From an uncultured beta proteobacterium (GTDB lineage Bacteria > Pseudomonadota > Gammaproteobacteria > Burkholderiales > Burkholderiaceae_C), in NCBI GenBank assembly GCA_903938815.1, contig CAJAES010000062.1:1-54043 (forward strand): a DNA stretch of 54,043 nt. The letters are read 5' to 3'. Of the stretch, positions 17,246 to 26,671 are shown piece by piece. The notes below the pieces were generated by a model. The model saw nothing but the letters and a program-made list of their open reading frames with translations, was not told the DNA's origin and searched no databases. The translations under genes and the position numbers were made by a program. How positions within the stretch are numbered: the stretch's first letter is position 1; each line of letters starts with the position of its first letter.

Positions 17246-18220
17246 ATGAACCGTCGCCGACTGACCACGCTTGCCGCCGCCCTGACGGTCACCCTTGCCG
17301 GTTTCGGCGCCCCTGCGCACGCGCAGGGTGACAAGACCGTGCGCATCCTCGTGGGATTCCCGCCCGGCGGTTCGATCGACATCGTGGCGCGACTGCTCGC
17401 CGACAAGCTCAAGGACGAGCTGAAGACCACCGTCATCGTCGAGAACCGGGCCGGCGCTGGCGGCCGAATCGCCGCCGAACTGCTGAAGTCGGCGCCGGCC
17501 GACGGCCGCACGTTCATGCTCACGCCGGTGGTCGTGCCCGTGCTGGCGCCCATGGTGTTTGCCAAGCTGAACTACAACGCCGCGACCGATTTCGCGCCCG
17601 TGGGCCACGTCTGCAACTTCGGCTTCGCGGTCACCGTGCCGGCCGCGCTGCCGGTCAAGACCGTGCCCGAGCTGGTGTCCTACCTGAAGGCCAACCCCGA
17701 GAAGGCCAACTTCGGCTCGCCCGCCGCGGGCAGCCTGCCCCACTTCTTCGGCGAAATGCTCAGCCGCGACGCGAAGGCCGAGCTGGTCCACGTGCCCTTC
17801 GCCGGTGGCGCGGCCCTGCTCGGCGCACTGGTCGGCAACCAGGTCAGCGCTGGCATCGACGTGGTGCTGGAAACGCTGGAGTCGCACCGCGCCGGCAAGG
17901 TCCGCGTGATCGGCACCTCGGGCGACAAGCGCAGCAGCGTGCTGCCCGACGTTCCCACGCTGAAGGAGCAGGGCTACCCGAACATGGTGGCCCAGGGCTG
18001 GTTCGCGATGTACGCGCCGGCGAAGACGCCGCCCGCGGCCATCGAGGCCGTCAACCGTGCGCTCAACAAGGCGCTCGCGCAGCCCGACGTGCTGGACCGC
18101 TTCGCCAAGCTCGGGCTCGAGGCCGGTGGCGGCAGCCCGGCCGACCTGTCTGCGCTGGAGCGCAGCAGCACCGCGCGCTGGGCGCCGGTGGTGAAGGCGA
18201 CCGGCTTCCGAGCCGACTGA
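17246..18220 (+). CDS. Bug-family (TctC) extracytoplasmic solute receptor
   Basis: This 324-residue periplasmic binding protein has a Sec signal peptide (cleavage after AHA, before QG at about residue 28). The family hallmarks are ILVGFPPGGSIDIVAR, VIVENRAGAGGRIAAE and VPTLKEQGYPNM. It binds carboxylated compounds, often aromatic acids or citrate-like acids, for tripartite tricarboxylate transport or sensing. ATG 17246 has CAGGAGA upstream, so the longer frame from 17150 was rejected. No TctA/TctB genes are nearby, which is common for the expanded Bug families of Burkholderiales. It is the first gene of the P450 operon. Confidence 0.93.
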   Translation: MNRRRLTTLAAALTVTLAGFGAPAHAQGDKTVRILVGFPPGGSIDIVARLLADKLKDELKTTVIVENRAGAGGRIAAELLKSAPADGRTFMLTPVVVPVLAPMVFAKLNYNAATDFAPVGHVCNFGFAVTVPAALPVKTVPELVSYLKANPEKANFGSPAAGSLPHFFGEMLSRDAKAELVHVPFAGGAALLGALVGNQVSAGIDVVLETLESHRAGKVRVIGTSGDKRSSVLPDVPTLKEQGYPNMVAQGWFAMYAPAKTPPAAIEAVNRALNKALAQPDVLDRFAKLGLEAGGGSPADLSALERSSTARWAPVVKATGFRAD

Positions 18221-18242
18221 CCCTGTACCGGGAGAACCACAC

Positions 18243-19031
18243 ATGGACCAGCCACACTACATCGTCACGGGCGTCGCGTCCGGCATCGGCGCGGCGCTGG
18301 CCGCCCAGCTGCTGGCGCGCGGCTGCCGCGTCACCGGCTTCGATGTCCGCCCGCCGCAGGACGCGGCCTTCCCCTGCCACGAGGTCGACCTCGCGGACCT
18401 CGCATCGATCGAGCCGGCCTTCGCGCGCGCCGCCGGCCCCTTCGACGGCCTGTGCAACAACGCCGGCGTCTCGCCGCGTCCGGGGCAGGAAGCGGCGATC
18501 CTGACGATCAACTACTTCGCCCAGCGGGCCGTCACGCGTGCGGTGCTGCCCCGGCTGGCGCCGGGCGCCTCCATCGTCAACATGGCCTCGCGCGCCGGCG
18601 CCCGCTGGCGCGAGAACCTCGACCAGGTGAAGCGGCTGGCGGCGCTGGACCCGCGCGACACGGCAGCCTTCGTGCGCGACGAGGGCATCGATGCCGCCCG
18701 CGCCTACAACCTCTCGAAGGAGGCGCTGATCGCATGGACCCTGGCCGAGTCGGAGGCCATGACGGCGCGCGGCCTGCGCATCAACGCCGTCTGCCCCGGT
18801 GCCGTGGCCACCGCGCTGCTGTCGGATTTCGCGGCGGCCTTCGGCGACGCGATGGCGCGCAACGTCGCCCGGGCCGGACGCCCGGGCCTGCCCGGCGAGA
18901 TCGCGTCGGTCGCGGCCTTCCTGCTGGGCCCGGACAGCAACTGGCTGCGCGGCGCCGAGATTTCGCCCGACGGTGGCATGGGCGCCTTCGCCGCGAGCGA
19001 CACGCTCGGGCTCGCCGCCCTGCGGCTCTGA
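18243..19031 (+). CDS. short-chain dehydrogenase/reductase (SDR)
   Basis: This 262-residue classical SDR has a TGVASGIGAA nucleotide-binding loop at residues 9-18, a CNNAG block, the catalytic Ser region (NMASRAG), YNLSK (Tyr-x3-Lys) and a C-terminal EISPDGGMGAF. The helix between NMASR and YNLSK carries an insertion of about 20 residues relative to typical SDRs. It probably oxidises or reduces an alcohol/ketone or a dihydrodiol-like intermediate. It lies between the binding-protein gene and the P450 gene with short gaps and a GGGAG motif upstream, so it is part of the same operon. Confidence 0.9.
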   Translation: MDQPHYIVTGVASGIGAALAAQLLARGCRVTGFDVRPPQDAAFPCHEVDLADLASIEPAFARAAGPFDGLCNNAGVSPRPGQEAAILTINYFAQRAVTRAVLPRLAPGASIVNMASRAGARWRENLDQVKRLAALDPRDTAAFVRDEGIDAARAYNLSKEALIAWTLAESEAMTARGLRINAVCPGAVATALLSDFAAAFGDAMARNVARAGRPGLPGEIASVAAFLLGPDSNWLRGAEISPDGGMGAFAASDTLGLAALRL

Positions 19032-19043
19032 GCGGAGCTCGCC

Positions 19044-21218
19044 ATGACACTGCCTGTCTACGATGGCGACCTGTACGCCGACGACGTGATCCGTGACCCG
19101 TACCCGGTGTACGCGCGTCTGCGCGACCTGGGCCCGGTGGTGTGGATGTCGCAACTGCAGGCGTATGCATTGCCGCGCTATGCCGAGGTGGCCAGCGTGC
19201 TGCGCCAGCCCCGTCGTTTCATCAGTTCGCGCGGCGTGTCGCTGAACGAACGCACGAACCGGCTGCTGGTGGGCAGCACGCTGAACTCCGACCCGCCCGA
19301 ACACGACGCCACGCGCGCCATCACGGCCGCACCGCTGCTGCCCGGCGCGCTGGAAGCCATCGTGCCCCGCATCCGCAGTGCGGCCGACGGCCTGGTGGCC
19401 GAGCTGGTGCGGCGTGGCCGCTTCGACGCGGTGAGCGACTTCGCGCAGTACCTGCCGGTCACCATCGTCGCCGAGCTGGTGGGCCTGCCCGACACGGCGC
19501 GGCAGAAGATGCTGACCTGGGCCTCGGCCACCTTCAACCTGTTCGGCCCCGAGAACGACCGCGCGAAGGCGGCCTTCGACGACCTGCGCGACCTGAAGGC
19601 CTTCCTCGACGAGTACGGCACGCCCGACAAGCTCAAGCCCGGCGGCTGGGCGCATCGGATCTTCGAGGTCGGCGCCGAGCGCGGCATTCCGTTCGAGACC
19701 TGCGCGCAGCTGATGCGCGACTACATCAACCCGAGCCTGGACACGACGATCTCCGCCACCGGGCAGGCGATCAGGTTCTTCGCCGACCAGCCCGAGCAGT
19801 GGGCGCTCGTGCGCGCGCGGCCGGAGCTGATCCCGAACGCGGTGGAGGAGGTGGTGCGCCTGGCTTCGCCGATCCGCGCCTTCACGCGCTTCGTCGCCGA
19901 GGACGCCGAGATCTCCGGCGTGCCGATTCCCCAGGGAGCACGCGTGATAGTGATGTACGCGTCGGCCAACCGCGACGAACGCAAGTTCGCCGACCCCGAC
20001 CGCTTCGACGTCACCCGCGACGTGCACGATCACCTCGGCTTCGGCTCGGGCGTGCACATGTGCATGGGCATGCACCTCGCGCGCCTGGAGATCGTGAGCC
20101 TGCTGCAGTCGCTGGCGCGGCGCGCGAAGACCATCGCGCTGGCCGGCGAGCCGGTGGTGGCCATGAACAACACGATCCGCGCCTACGCGTCGCTGCCCGT
20201 CGTCGTGGAGGCCGACGACGCCATGGGCGACGCCGCCCCGTCCGCCGCCCCCCCGTCCGCCGCACCCGAGCGCGAGACGCTCACGGTGCGCGTGGCGGCG
20301 CGCCACAGCGTCGCACAGGACATCGTCGCCCTCGAGCTCGAGAGCGCCGACGCCACGCCGCTGCCGCCCTTCGAGCCCGGCGCGCACGTGGACGTGCGCC
20401 TGGGCAGCGAGTTGCTGCGCCAGTACTCGATCGCCAGCGACCCGGCCGTGCGCGGCCGCTACCGCCTGGGCGTGCTGCTCGACCCGAACTCGCGCGGCGG
20501 CTCGGCGGCGGTGCATGCGGGCCTCCACGTCGGCCAGCGGCTCGAGATCGGCCGCCCGCGCAACAACTTTCCGCTGCGCATGGACGCCGCGCACACGCTG
20601 CTGTTCGCCGGCGGCATCGGCATCACGCCCATGCTGTCGATGGCGCACGCGCTGCAGGCCGCGGGCCGCAGCTTCGAGCTGCACTACAGCGGGCGCAGCG
20701 CGGCGCGGCTGGCTTTCCTGGAGGAGCTGAAGGCCTTCGGTTCGCGCGTGCATGTGCATCTGGACGACGGCCCCGAGGCGCAGCACCTGCACATCGACGG
20801 CGTGCTGGCCGGGCCCTCGCCCGACCGCCATCTCTACGTCTGCGGGCCCAACGGATTCATGGACTTCGTCACCGGCGCCGCGCAGCGCCACGGCTGGCTG
20901 CAGGACACGGTGCACCTGGAGCGCTTCGGCGCCGAGGTGAACACCGACGGCGCGCCGTTCACCGTGGTCGCGGCGCGCAGCCAGGTCACGTTCGACGTGC
21001 AGCCAGGCGAGCGCATCGCCGACAAGCTGATCGCGCACGGCATCGCGGTGCGCATGTCCTGCCAGTCCGGCGTGTGCGGCACCTGCGTCACGAAGGTCAT
21101 CGAAGGCATGCCCGACCACCGCGACCATGTGCAGACCGCCAGCGAGAAGGCGGCCAACCGCACCATCACCGTGTGCTGCTCCCGCTCCAAGACGCGGCGG
21201 CTCGTGCTCGACATCTGA
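19044..21218 (+). CDS. self-sufficient cytochrome P450 fused to flavin/2Fe-2S reductase
   Basis: This 724-residue protein has a heme domain (residues 1-395) with EEVVR (ExxR), the I-helix NPSLDTTIS, and [10 protein letters not shown] (heme Cys at about 340). After an Ala/Pro linker comes a phthalate-dioxygenase-reductase module: flavin site RQYS (about 459), nicotinamide site [11 protein letters not shown], and a C-terminal 2Fe-2S domain with C-x4-C-x2-C from residue 673 ([10 protein letters not shown]) plus a late Cys in TVCC. Layout matches class VII (RhF/CYP116B-like) self-sufficient P450s. The heme domain, however, reads more like CYP199-type aromatic-acid O-demethylases ([15 protein letters not shown]). 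It probably hydroxylates or O-demethylates an aromatic, whose aldehyde product the next gene would oxidise. Confidence 0.9.
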   Translation: MTLPVYDGDLYADDVIRDPYPVYARLRDLGPVVWMSQLQAYALPRYAEVASVLRQPRRFISSRGVSLNERTNRLLVGSTLNSDPPEHDATRAITAAPLLPGALEAIVPRIRSAADGLVAELVRRGRFDAVSDFAQYLPVTIVAELVGLPDTARQKMLTWASATFNLFGPENDRAKAAFDDLRDLKAFLDEYGTPDKLKPGGWAHRIFEVGAERGIPFETCAQLMRDYINPSLDTTISATGQAIRFFADQPEQWALVRARPELIPNAVEEVVRLASPIRAFTRFVAEDAEISGVPIPQGARVIVMYASANRDERKFADPDRFDVTRDVHDHLGFGSGVHMCMGMHLARLEIVSLLQSLARRAKTIALAGEPVVAMNNTIRAYASLPVVVEADDAMGDAAPSAAPPSAAPERETLTVRVAARHSVAQDIVALELESADATPLPPFEPGAHVDVRLGSELLRQYSIASDPAVRGRYRLGVLLDPNSRGGSAAVHAGLHVGQRLEIGRPRNNFPLRMDAAHTLLFAGGIGITPMLSMAHALQAAGRSFELHYSGRSAARLAFLEELKAFGSRVHVHLDDGPEAQHLHIDGVLAGPSPDRHLYVCGPNGFMDFVTGAAQRHGWLQDTVHLERFGAEVNTDGAPFTVVAARSQVTFDVQPGERIADKLIAHGIAVRMSCQSGVCGTCVTKVIEGMPDHRDHVQTASEKAANRTITVCCSRSKTRRLVLDI

Positions 21219-21229
21219 AGGAATCCACC

Positions 21230-22669
21230 ATGTCCCGCTACCCCGATGTCCTGCTGCACATCGACGGCCACTGGCGCCCTGGCCGCACTGAAGCCACGCT
21301 GCCGGTGCACGACCCGGCCAGCGGCGAAGCCATCGGCCGCGTGGCGATGGCCGAGCGCGAGGATCTCGACGACGCGCTGGCCGCTGCCGCACGTGGCTTC
21401 GAGACCTGGCGCCGCATCCCGGCGGTCGAGCGGGCGAAGACGATGCGCGAGGCCGCGCGCCTGCTGCGCGAGCGTGCCGAGGGCATCGCGCGGCTGCTGA
21501 CGCAGGAGAACGGCAAGCCGCTGGCCGAGGCCCTGGCCGAGGTGCGTTTCGGCGCCGAGATCATCGAGTGGTTCGCCGAGGAAGGCACGCGGGTCTCGGG
21601 CCGCATCGTCGCGCCGCGCGGCGCGGGCCAGATGGCGCATGTCCTGAAGGAGCCGGTGGGCCCGGTGGCCGCGTTCACGCCGTGGAACTTCCCGATCAAT
21701 CAGCTCGTGCGCAAGCTCTGCGGAGCGCTCGCCACCGGCTGCTCGATCATCGCGAAGGCGCCCGAGGAAACGCCCGCCTCGCCCGCCGAACTGGTGCGCG
21801 CCTTCGCCGACGCGGGCCTGCCCCCCGGCGTGCTGGGCCTGGTGTACGGCCGGCCCGAGGCGATCAGCGCCTACCTGATCCCGCACCCGGTGATCCGCAA
21901 GCTCACCTTCACCGGTTCCACGCCCGTGGGCAAGCAGCTGGCGGCGCTGGCCGGCGCGCACATGAAGCGCGCGACGATGGAGCTCGGCGGCCATGCGCCG
22001 GTGATCGTGGCCGAGGACTGCGACGTCGACCGCGCGGCCCGCATCGCGGCCGGCGCCAAGTTCCGCAATGCCGGGCAGGTGTGCATCTCGCCGACGCGCT
22101 TCCTGGTCGCCAATGCGGTGCGCGAGCGCTTCGTCGCGCGCTTTGCCGAAGCCACGCTCGCGCTGCAGGTCGGCCCTGGCCTGGACGCCGGCACGACGAT
22201 GGGGCCGCTGGCCAACCCGCGCCGGCTTGCCGCGCTGCAGGCGCTGACCGCAGACGCCGTCGAGCGCGGCGCCACGCTGGTGGCCGGTGGGCAGCGCATC
22301 GGCAGCGCGGGCAACTTCTTCGCGCCGACCGTCCTGGACAACGTGCCGCGCGACTGCCGGGTCTTCAACGAGGAGCCGTTCGGCCCCGTCGCCGCGGTGC
22401 AGGGCTTCGACGTGCTGGACGATGCCATCGCCGAGGCGAACCGCCTGCCCTACGGCCTGGCCGCCTATGCCTTCACGAACAGCCTGCGCACCGTGCATGA
22501 GCTGTCCCAGCGGCTGGAGGTGGGCATGCTCTGGATCAACCAGCCGGCGCCCGCCTGGCCGGAGCTGCCGTTCGGCGGCGTGAAGGACTCCGGCCACGGC
22601 AGCGAGGGGGGAGCCGAGGCGCTGGAGAGCTACCTCCACACGAAGTCGGTCTCGACCCTGGTGCTGTGA
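21230..22669 (+). CDS. NAD(P)-dependent aldehyde dehydrogenase
   Basis: This 479-residue protein has normal ALDH length. The Rossmann segment [13 protein letters not shown], the general base Glu251 in MELGGHAPV and the catalytic Cys285 in [12 protein letters not shown] are all present; EEPFGPVA lies towards the C-terminus. The sequence is closest in style to succinate-semialdehyde/glycolaldehyde-type dehydrogenases. ATG 21230 follows GAAGGAA and starts 11 bp after the P450 stop, so it belongs to the same operon. It would convert an aldehyde released by P450 or SDR action into the acid. The precise substrate is unknown. Confidence 0.93.
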   Translation: MSRYPDVLLHIDGHWRPGRTEATLPVHDPASGEAIGRVAMAEREDLDDALAAAARGFETWRRIPAVERAKTMREAARLLRERAEGIARLLTQENGKPLAEALAEVRFGAEIIEWFAEEGTRVSGRIVAPRGAGQMAHVLKEPVGPVAAFTPWNFPINQLVRKLCGALATGCSIIAKAPEETPASPAELVRAFADAGLPPGVLGLVYGRPEAISAYLIPHPVIRKLTFTGSTPVGKQLAALAGAHMKRATMELGGHAPVIVAEDCDVDRAARIAAGAKFRNAGQVCISPTRFLVANAVRERFVARFAEATLALQVGPGLDAGTTMGPLANPRRLAALQALTADAVERGATLVAGGQRIGSAGNFFAPTVLDNVPRDCRVFNEEPFGPVAAVQGFDVLDDAIAEANRLPYGLAAYAFTNSLRTVHELSQRLEVGMLWINQPAPAWPELPFGGVKDSGHGSEGGAEALESYLHTKSVSTLVL

Positions 22670-22786
22670 GATGAACCTCCGATAGGCGTTGCGTTCGCGT
22701 TCCCCTGCGCGGGCGCCCGGTATGGCCGGGATGCAGGACCTGGGCCGTGACGCCGGCCGCGCGGGCGTCCGGTCGGCGCTGCGGCC

Positions 22787-25537
22787 TCAGCTGGACGGGC
22801 TCGTGCCGGCCTGCCCGCCACGGGTTGCCGGGCCAGACCGGCGCCGCGCCCACTTGATTCCTTCGAACCACACCACGCTCAGCAGGCCCAGTGCGCAGGC
22901 TGCCGCCAGTTCAGAGGCCGGCAGTGGCGCGAAGCGCAGCAAGCCCACGGCCCAGGGCGTGTACAGCGCCGCCAGCAGCAGGGCCAGGGCCAGGCCGATG
23001 ACCAGCCACAGTGTCGTGTTCGGGGTGCGCAGCGTCGCCCAGAACGAACGGCTGGCCGAGCGGTTGGACAGGATGAGCGCCAGGTTGCCCATCACCAGGG
23101 TGGCGAACGCGAAGGCGCGGGCCTCCGGCTCGGGGATGCGCGGGCTGGCCCAGGCGAAGCCGGCCATCACCAAGGCCAGCACGCCCAGGCCCTGGATCAG
23201 CGCCAGCCGCAGCGTGGCGCCGCCGAAGAGCGGCGCTGCGGCATCGCGCGGCGGGCGCTGCATTGCGTCGCTCTCGGCGGGCTCGTTCTCGAAGGCGATC
23301 GAGCAGGCGGGATCGATGATGAGCTGCAGCAGGGCGATGTGCATGGGGTACAGCAGCGCAGGCCAGCCGAACAGAACAGGCAGCAGGGCCATGCCGGCGA
23401 TGGGCACGTGCACGGCAAGGATGTACGACATGGCCTTGCGCAGGTTGTCGAAGATCCGGCGCCCCAGGCGCACGGCCGCGACGATGGACGCGAAGTTGTC
23501 GTCGATCAGCACCAGCGAGGCCGACTCGCGCGCCACGTCCGTGCCGCGCCCGCCCATGGCGACACCCACATGCGCCGCGCGCAGCGCCGGGGCGTCGTTC
23601 ACGCCGTCTCCCGTCATGGCGACGATGTCGCCTCGCGCCTTCAGGGCCTGCACGATGCGCAGCTTCTGTTCGGGCGCGATCCGGGCGCAGACGCTCACGG
23701 TGGCCATGCGCTCGCGCAGGCCCTCGTCGTCGAGCGTGGCGATCTCGTCGCCCGTCAGCACGTTGTCCGTCTGCAAGTCACCCGTCTGCAAGTCGCCCGT
23801 CTGCAAGTCGCCGTCGCGTCCGGCCAGCCCGGCCTGGCGTGCGATGGCCTGTGCGGTGGCCGGGTAGTCGCCGGTGATCATCACCACCCGGATGCCCGCC
23901 GCGCGACACTCGGCCACGGCGGCCGGCACCTGGGCGCGGACCGGGTCCGCCAGGCCCAGCAGGCCGATGAACTCGAAGTCGAAGTCGTGCTCGCTCGCCG
24001 GCCACTCCGGGCCGGTGAACGTGCCGCGCGCCACTGCCAGCACGCGCAGCCCATCGGCGGCCAGTTCATCGACCACGCGGGCGATGCGGCTCGACTGGGC
24101 TGCATCCAGGTGGCACAGGTCCAGCACCGCTTCGGGCGCGCCCTTTGCGGCCACGGTCCGGGCGCCATCGCCCGCAGCCGCCCACACGTGCGACATCGCG
24201 CGCAATTCCGGGCTGAGCGCGTAGGTCTGCACCAGGCGCCAATCCCGGTGCAGATGCTCGGTGTCGGCCAGGAAGCGCTCGCCGAGCTGGTGGAACGCCT
24301 TCTCCATGGGGTCGAAGGGATCCACCACGCTGGCCAGGATCGCCACTTCCACCAGCGTGTGGAAGGCTTCGGGCAGCTTGCCGTCGGTCACCGAGTCCAC
24401 GGCCAGGCGGTCCTGCAGCGGGGCGCCGCCGGCGGCGAGGTGCGTCACCGTCATGCGGTTTTCGGTCAGCGTGCCGGTCTTGTCGCTGCACAGCACCGTG
24501 GTGGCGCCCAGCGTCTCGATGGCGGTGATGCGGCGCGTCAGCACGCCCTCCCGGGACAGGCGGCGCGCCCCGAGCGCCGGGAACACGGTCAGCACCACCG
24601 GGTATTCCTCGGGCAGCATGGCCATCGCCAGGGCGATTCCGGCCAGCAGGGCCTGCAGCCAGTCGCCCTGGATGAGCCCATGCAGCAGCACGAGCGCCAG
24701 GCTCAGCGCCAGTGCCAGCAGGGCGAGGTTGCGCACCAGGCGGGTGGTCTGTTTCTGCAGCGGTGAACGCTCGTTCTCCACCGTGCCCAGCGCGGTGCCG
24801 ATGCGGCCGATCTCGCTGCGCGCGCCCGTGGCCGTCACGCGCGCCAGCGCATGGCCCTGCACGATCAGTGTGCCTGCATAGACCGCCGGCAGGTCGTCGC
24901 CGCCGGGCGGCACGCGAACGGCGTCGGTCGGCGCCGTTGCCGTTGCCATCGAGATTGCTGCCGCAGCCGCCAGTTCGGCCGGCCGCGCCAGGCGCTTGCC
25001 GACCGACACGGCCTCGCCCGTCAGCAGTGATTCGTCCGCGCGGATGCCGTCGGCCGACACCAGCAGGGCATCGGCCGGCACGCGGTCGCCTTCGCTCAGC
25101 TTCAGCAGATCGCCACGCACCACTTCGGCACCGGCGATGCGCCGAGGCTCTCCGTCGCGGATGACGAGCGCGCGCGGGCTGGTGAGATCGCGCAGGGCTT
25201 CGATGGCGCGCTCTGTCCGGCCTTCCTGGTACAGCGTCAGCGCCAGCGTGACGAGCACGAAGCCGAAGAGTGTCAGGCCCTCCTGCAGGTCGCCGAGAAG
25301 CAGGTACAGCGTGCCTGCCGCGAGCAGCAGCAGGAACATCGGCTCGCGCATCGTCTCGACGGCGATCGACAGCAGGCTGCGGCGCTGGCCGCCGGGCAGC
25401 GCATTGGGCCCGTCCTCTGCCAGGCGCTGTGCGGCCTGGGCTGCGGACAGCCCCGCCTGCGCCTCGACGCCATCCGGTTTCGTCGTCTCGCCGGGCTGTG
25501 TGCCGGGAACCTCAGGAACAGCTTGGGTCGTGGCCAT
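22787..25537 (-). CDS. cation-transporting P-type ATPase
   Basis: This 916-residue P2-type ion pump has an N-terminal cation ATPase domain (LSAAQAAQRLAEDGPNALPG), the actuator motif LLTGEAVSV, the M4 motif PEEYPV, the phosphorylation motif CSDKTGTLTEN (Asp352), MITGDYPAT and AMTGDGVNDAPAL. Helices M5-M10 follow. Similarity is to Ca2+/Mn2+-type pumps; the ion is not certain, because PEEYP differs from the usual PEGLP. It has two oddities: a low-complexity Ala-rich insertion after TGE (about residues 185-215) and three copies of QTGDL just after the MITGDYPAT block. It is convergent with the aldehyde dehydrogenase. Confidence 0.93.
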   Translation of the reverse strand: MATTQAVPEVPGTQPGETTKPDGVEAQAGLSAAQAAQRLAEDGPNALPGGQRRSLLSIAVETMREPMFLLLLAAGTLYLLLGDLQEGLTLFGFVLVTLALTLYQEGRTERAIEALRDLTSPRALVIRDGEPRRIAGAEVVRGDLLKLSEGDRVPADALLVSADGIRADESLLTGEAVSVGKRLARPAELAAAAAISMATATAPTDAVRVPPGGDDLPAVYAGTLIVQGHALARVTATGARSEIGRIGTALGTVENERSPLQKQTTRLVRNLALLALALSLALVLLHGLIQGDWLQALLAGIALAMAMLPEEYPVVLTVFPALGARRLSREGVLTRRITAIETLGATTVLCSDKTGTLTENRMTVTHLAAGGAPLQDRLAVDSVTDGKLPEAFHTLVEVAILASVVDPFDPMEKAFHQLGERFLADTEHLHRDWRLVQTYALSPELRAMSHVWAAAGDGARTVAAKGAPEAVLDLCHLDAAQSSRIARVVDELAADGLRVLAVARGTFTGPEWPASEHDFDFEFIGLLGLADPVRAQVPAAVAECRAAGIRVVMITGDYPATAQAIARQAGLAGRDGDLQTGDLQTGDLQTDNVLTGDEIATLDDEGLRERMATVSVCARIAPEQKLRIVQALKARGDIVAMTGDGVNDAPALRAAHVGVAMGGRGTDVARESASLVLIDDNFASIVAAVRLGRRIFDNLRKAMSYILAVHVPIAGMALLPVLFGWPALLYPMHIALLQLIIDPACSIAFENEPAESDAMQRPPRDAAAPLFGGATLRLALIQGLGVLALVMAGFAWASPRIPEPEARAFAFATLVMGNLALILSNRSASRSFWATLRTPNTTLWLVIGLALALLLAALYTPWAVGLLRFAPLPASELAAACALGLLSVVWFEGIKWARRRSGPATRGGQAGTSPSS
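23766..23810. repeat. 15-bp tandem repeat x3 inside the P-type ATPase gene
   Basis: Three 15-bp units (consensus CCCGTCTGCAAGTCG on the plus strand) encode repeated QTGDL pentapeptides in the ATPase cytoplasmic domain. The unit length is a multiple of three, so copy changes stay in frame. Confidence 0.9.
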
Positions 25538-25643
25538 GTCCGGGCCGGATCGGCCTCCTCCTTTCGGGCGAGCCTGGGTGCAAGCCGTTCACGGGTCTGT
25601 GCGATGGCGAACCGCAGGGCCGGGCCTGCCGCCCCCGGCCGGA

Positions 25644-26189
25644 CTACGGTACGGCCCGGCGCAGCACCACCGGTTGACCGCCGTACTGCCGCTTGCTCAT
25701 CCACGCCGCGAGTGCGGAGTCGAGGTAGTCGGCGTGGCCCGGGAACCACATGAAGAGGTGCTGCGCCAGATCCTGCACCACGGCCACGTCGAGCCGCCCG
25801 GCGGCAAGCCCCTCGCGCACCTCGCGCACCGACTTCAGCACGGCCGCGTGTTCGTCGATGTGGCAGTCGCGCGGGGGGAAGTTCGTCTGGCGCATCCAGT
25901 CCTCCTCCTGCTGGAAGTGGGCCACGGCGTGATGCTCGAAGGCCTCCAGCGCCTCCAGCGCCGCCGGGGCGCTGGCCGCGGTGCAGGTCAGCAGGTCGAA
26001 GGCGACGCGGTAGAACTCCTCGTGGGTCTCGTCCATCGGCGTGAAGCCGAGCAGCCGGGCGTCCGACCACAGGAAGCTGGTGTCGGCGCGAGGCTCGGGT
26101 GCTCCTGTGGCGTTCGAGTTCGCTGCGCTGGGCGCGGCGTGGCGCCCGACCCCGGCGGCGGTGTCGGAACCGTCTGAGCTCAATCCCAT
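25644..26189 (-). CDS. bacteriohemerythrin
   Basis: This is a hemerythrin-domain protein that binds O2 or iron at a non-heme diiron site. Ligand motifs occur in order: H in ETHEEFY with its following Glu, H-H/E in FEHHAVAHFQQEEDWM, H-x4-H in CHIDEHAAVL, and H-x3-D in FPGHADYLD. About 35 residues of Pro/Ala-rich leader precede the domain. ATG 26189 gives 181 aa and overlaps the upstream gene's stop by 10 bp; GTG 26231 is an alternative start. It is likely co-transcribed with the small protein upstream. Possible roles are oxygen sensing or storage for the oxygenase-rich neighbourhood. Confidence 0.88.
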   Translation of the reverse strand: MGLSSDGSDTAAGVGRHAAPSAANSNATGAPEPRADTSFLWSDARLLGFTPMDETHEEFYRVAFDLLTCTAASAPAALEALEAFEHHAVAHFQQEEDWMRQTNFPPRDCHIDEHAAVLKSVREVREGLAAGRLDVAVVQDLAQHLFMWFPGHADYLDSALAAWMSKRQYGGQPVVLRRAVP

Positions 26190-26581
26190 CGCGGTGCCGA
26201 GCCATAGGCCGCGATCTGGCTCGTGATCCACGCGCGTGCATCGGCCAGGTTGTCGAAGATCTGGAGCGGAAAGGGGGTGCTGTAGGACGCCTGGAAGCGC
26301 CGGAAGACCTCCCGGACTTCGTCCTTGTTCATCACGGCTGCGGTGACGATGCGAGCGTTGCTCGCATGTGCTCCGTAGTGAAACGCCGAGAGCATCGTCA
26401 GGCTTTCCTGATCGGCCTCGTAATGGTCGACATCGAGATAGTCCTCGATGCTGTAGCGCATGTCGTCGAACCGCGGGTCGCTGGTCATCGTCGTCAGTGA
26501 CCGCAGCACCTCGGCTCCGGTGATGTGGCCGTGAAACCTTCGATGGACGCCCGGTGGCTCCCAGATGATCTGATACGGCAT
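26180..26581 (-). CDS. small conserved protein, possibly STAS/SpoIIAA-like
   Basis: This 133-residue protein starts MPYQIIWEPPGVHRRFHG. Alternating strands and helices with a DPRFDDMRYSIEDY segment recall a group of small proteobacterial proteins with a SpoIIAA/STAS-like fold, but I cannot name a function. It overlaps the hemerythrin gene by 10 bp when that gene starts at ATG 26189, suggesting coupled translation. ATG 26581 is the only good start. The 90 bp upstream, before the GntR stop, show no feature. Confidence 0.65.
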   Translation of the reverse strand: MPYQIIWEPPGVHRRFHGHITGAEVLRSLTTMTSDPRFDDMRYSIEDYLDVDHYEADQESLTMLSAFHYGAHASNARIVTAAVMNKDEVREVFRRFQASYSTPFPLQIFDNLADARAWITSQIAAYGSAPRWD

Positions 26582-26671
26582 TTGTCGGTATCCCCTTGCG
26601 CCGTTCGAGTGCCTGGCGGAAGTGTAGGGCTGCTCCGCCGGGTTCAGCTGACCGAGATCAACCGCCCGAGA

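Noticed and set aside
19142..21229. Upstream extension of the aldehyde dehydrogenase frame
   Set aside because: It overlaps the P450 gene out of phase; the real start is ATG 21230 after GAAGGAA.
18063..21392. 1109-residue minus-strand open frame
   Set aside because: It is antisense to the Bug, SDR and P450 genes, with Arg/His/Gln-rich composition typical of shadow frames in GC-rich coding DNA.
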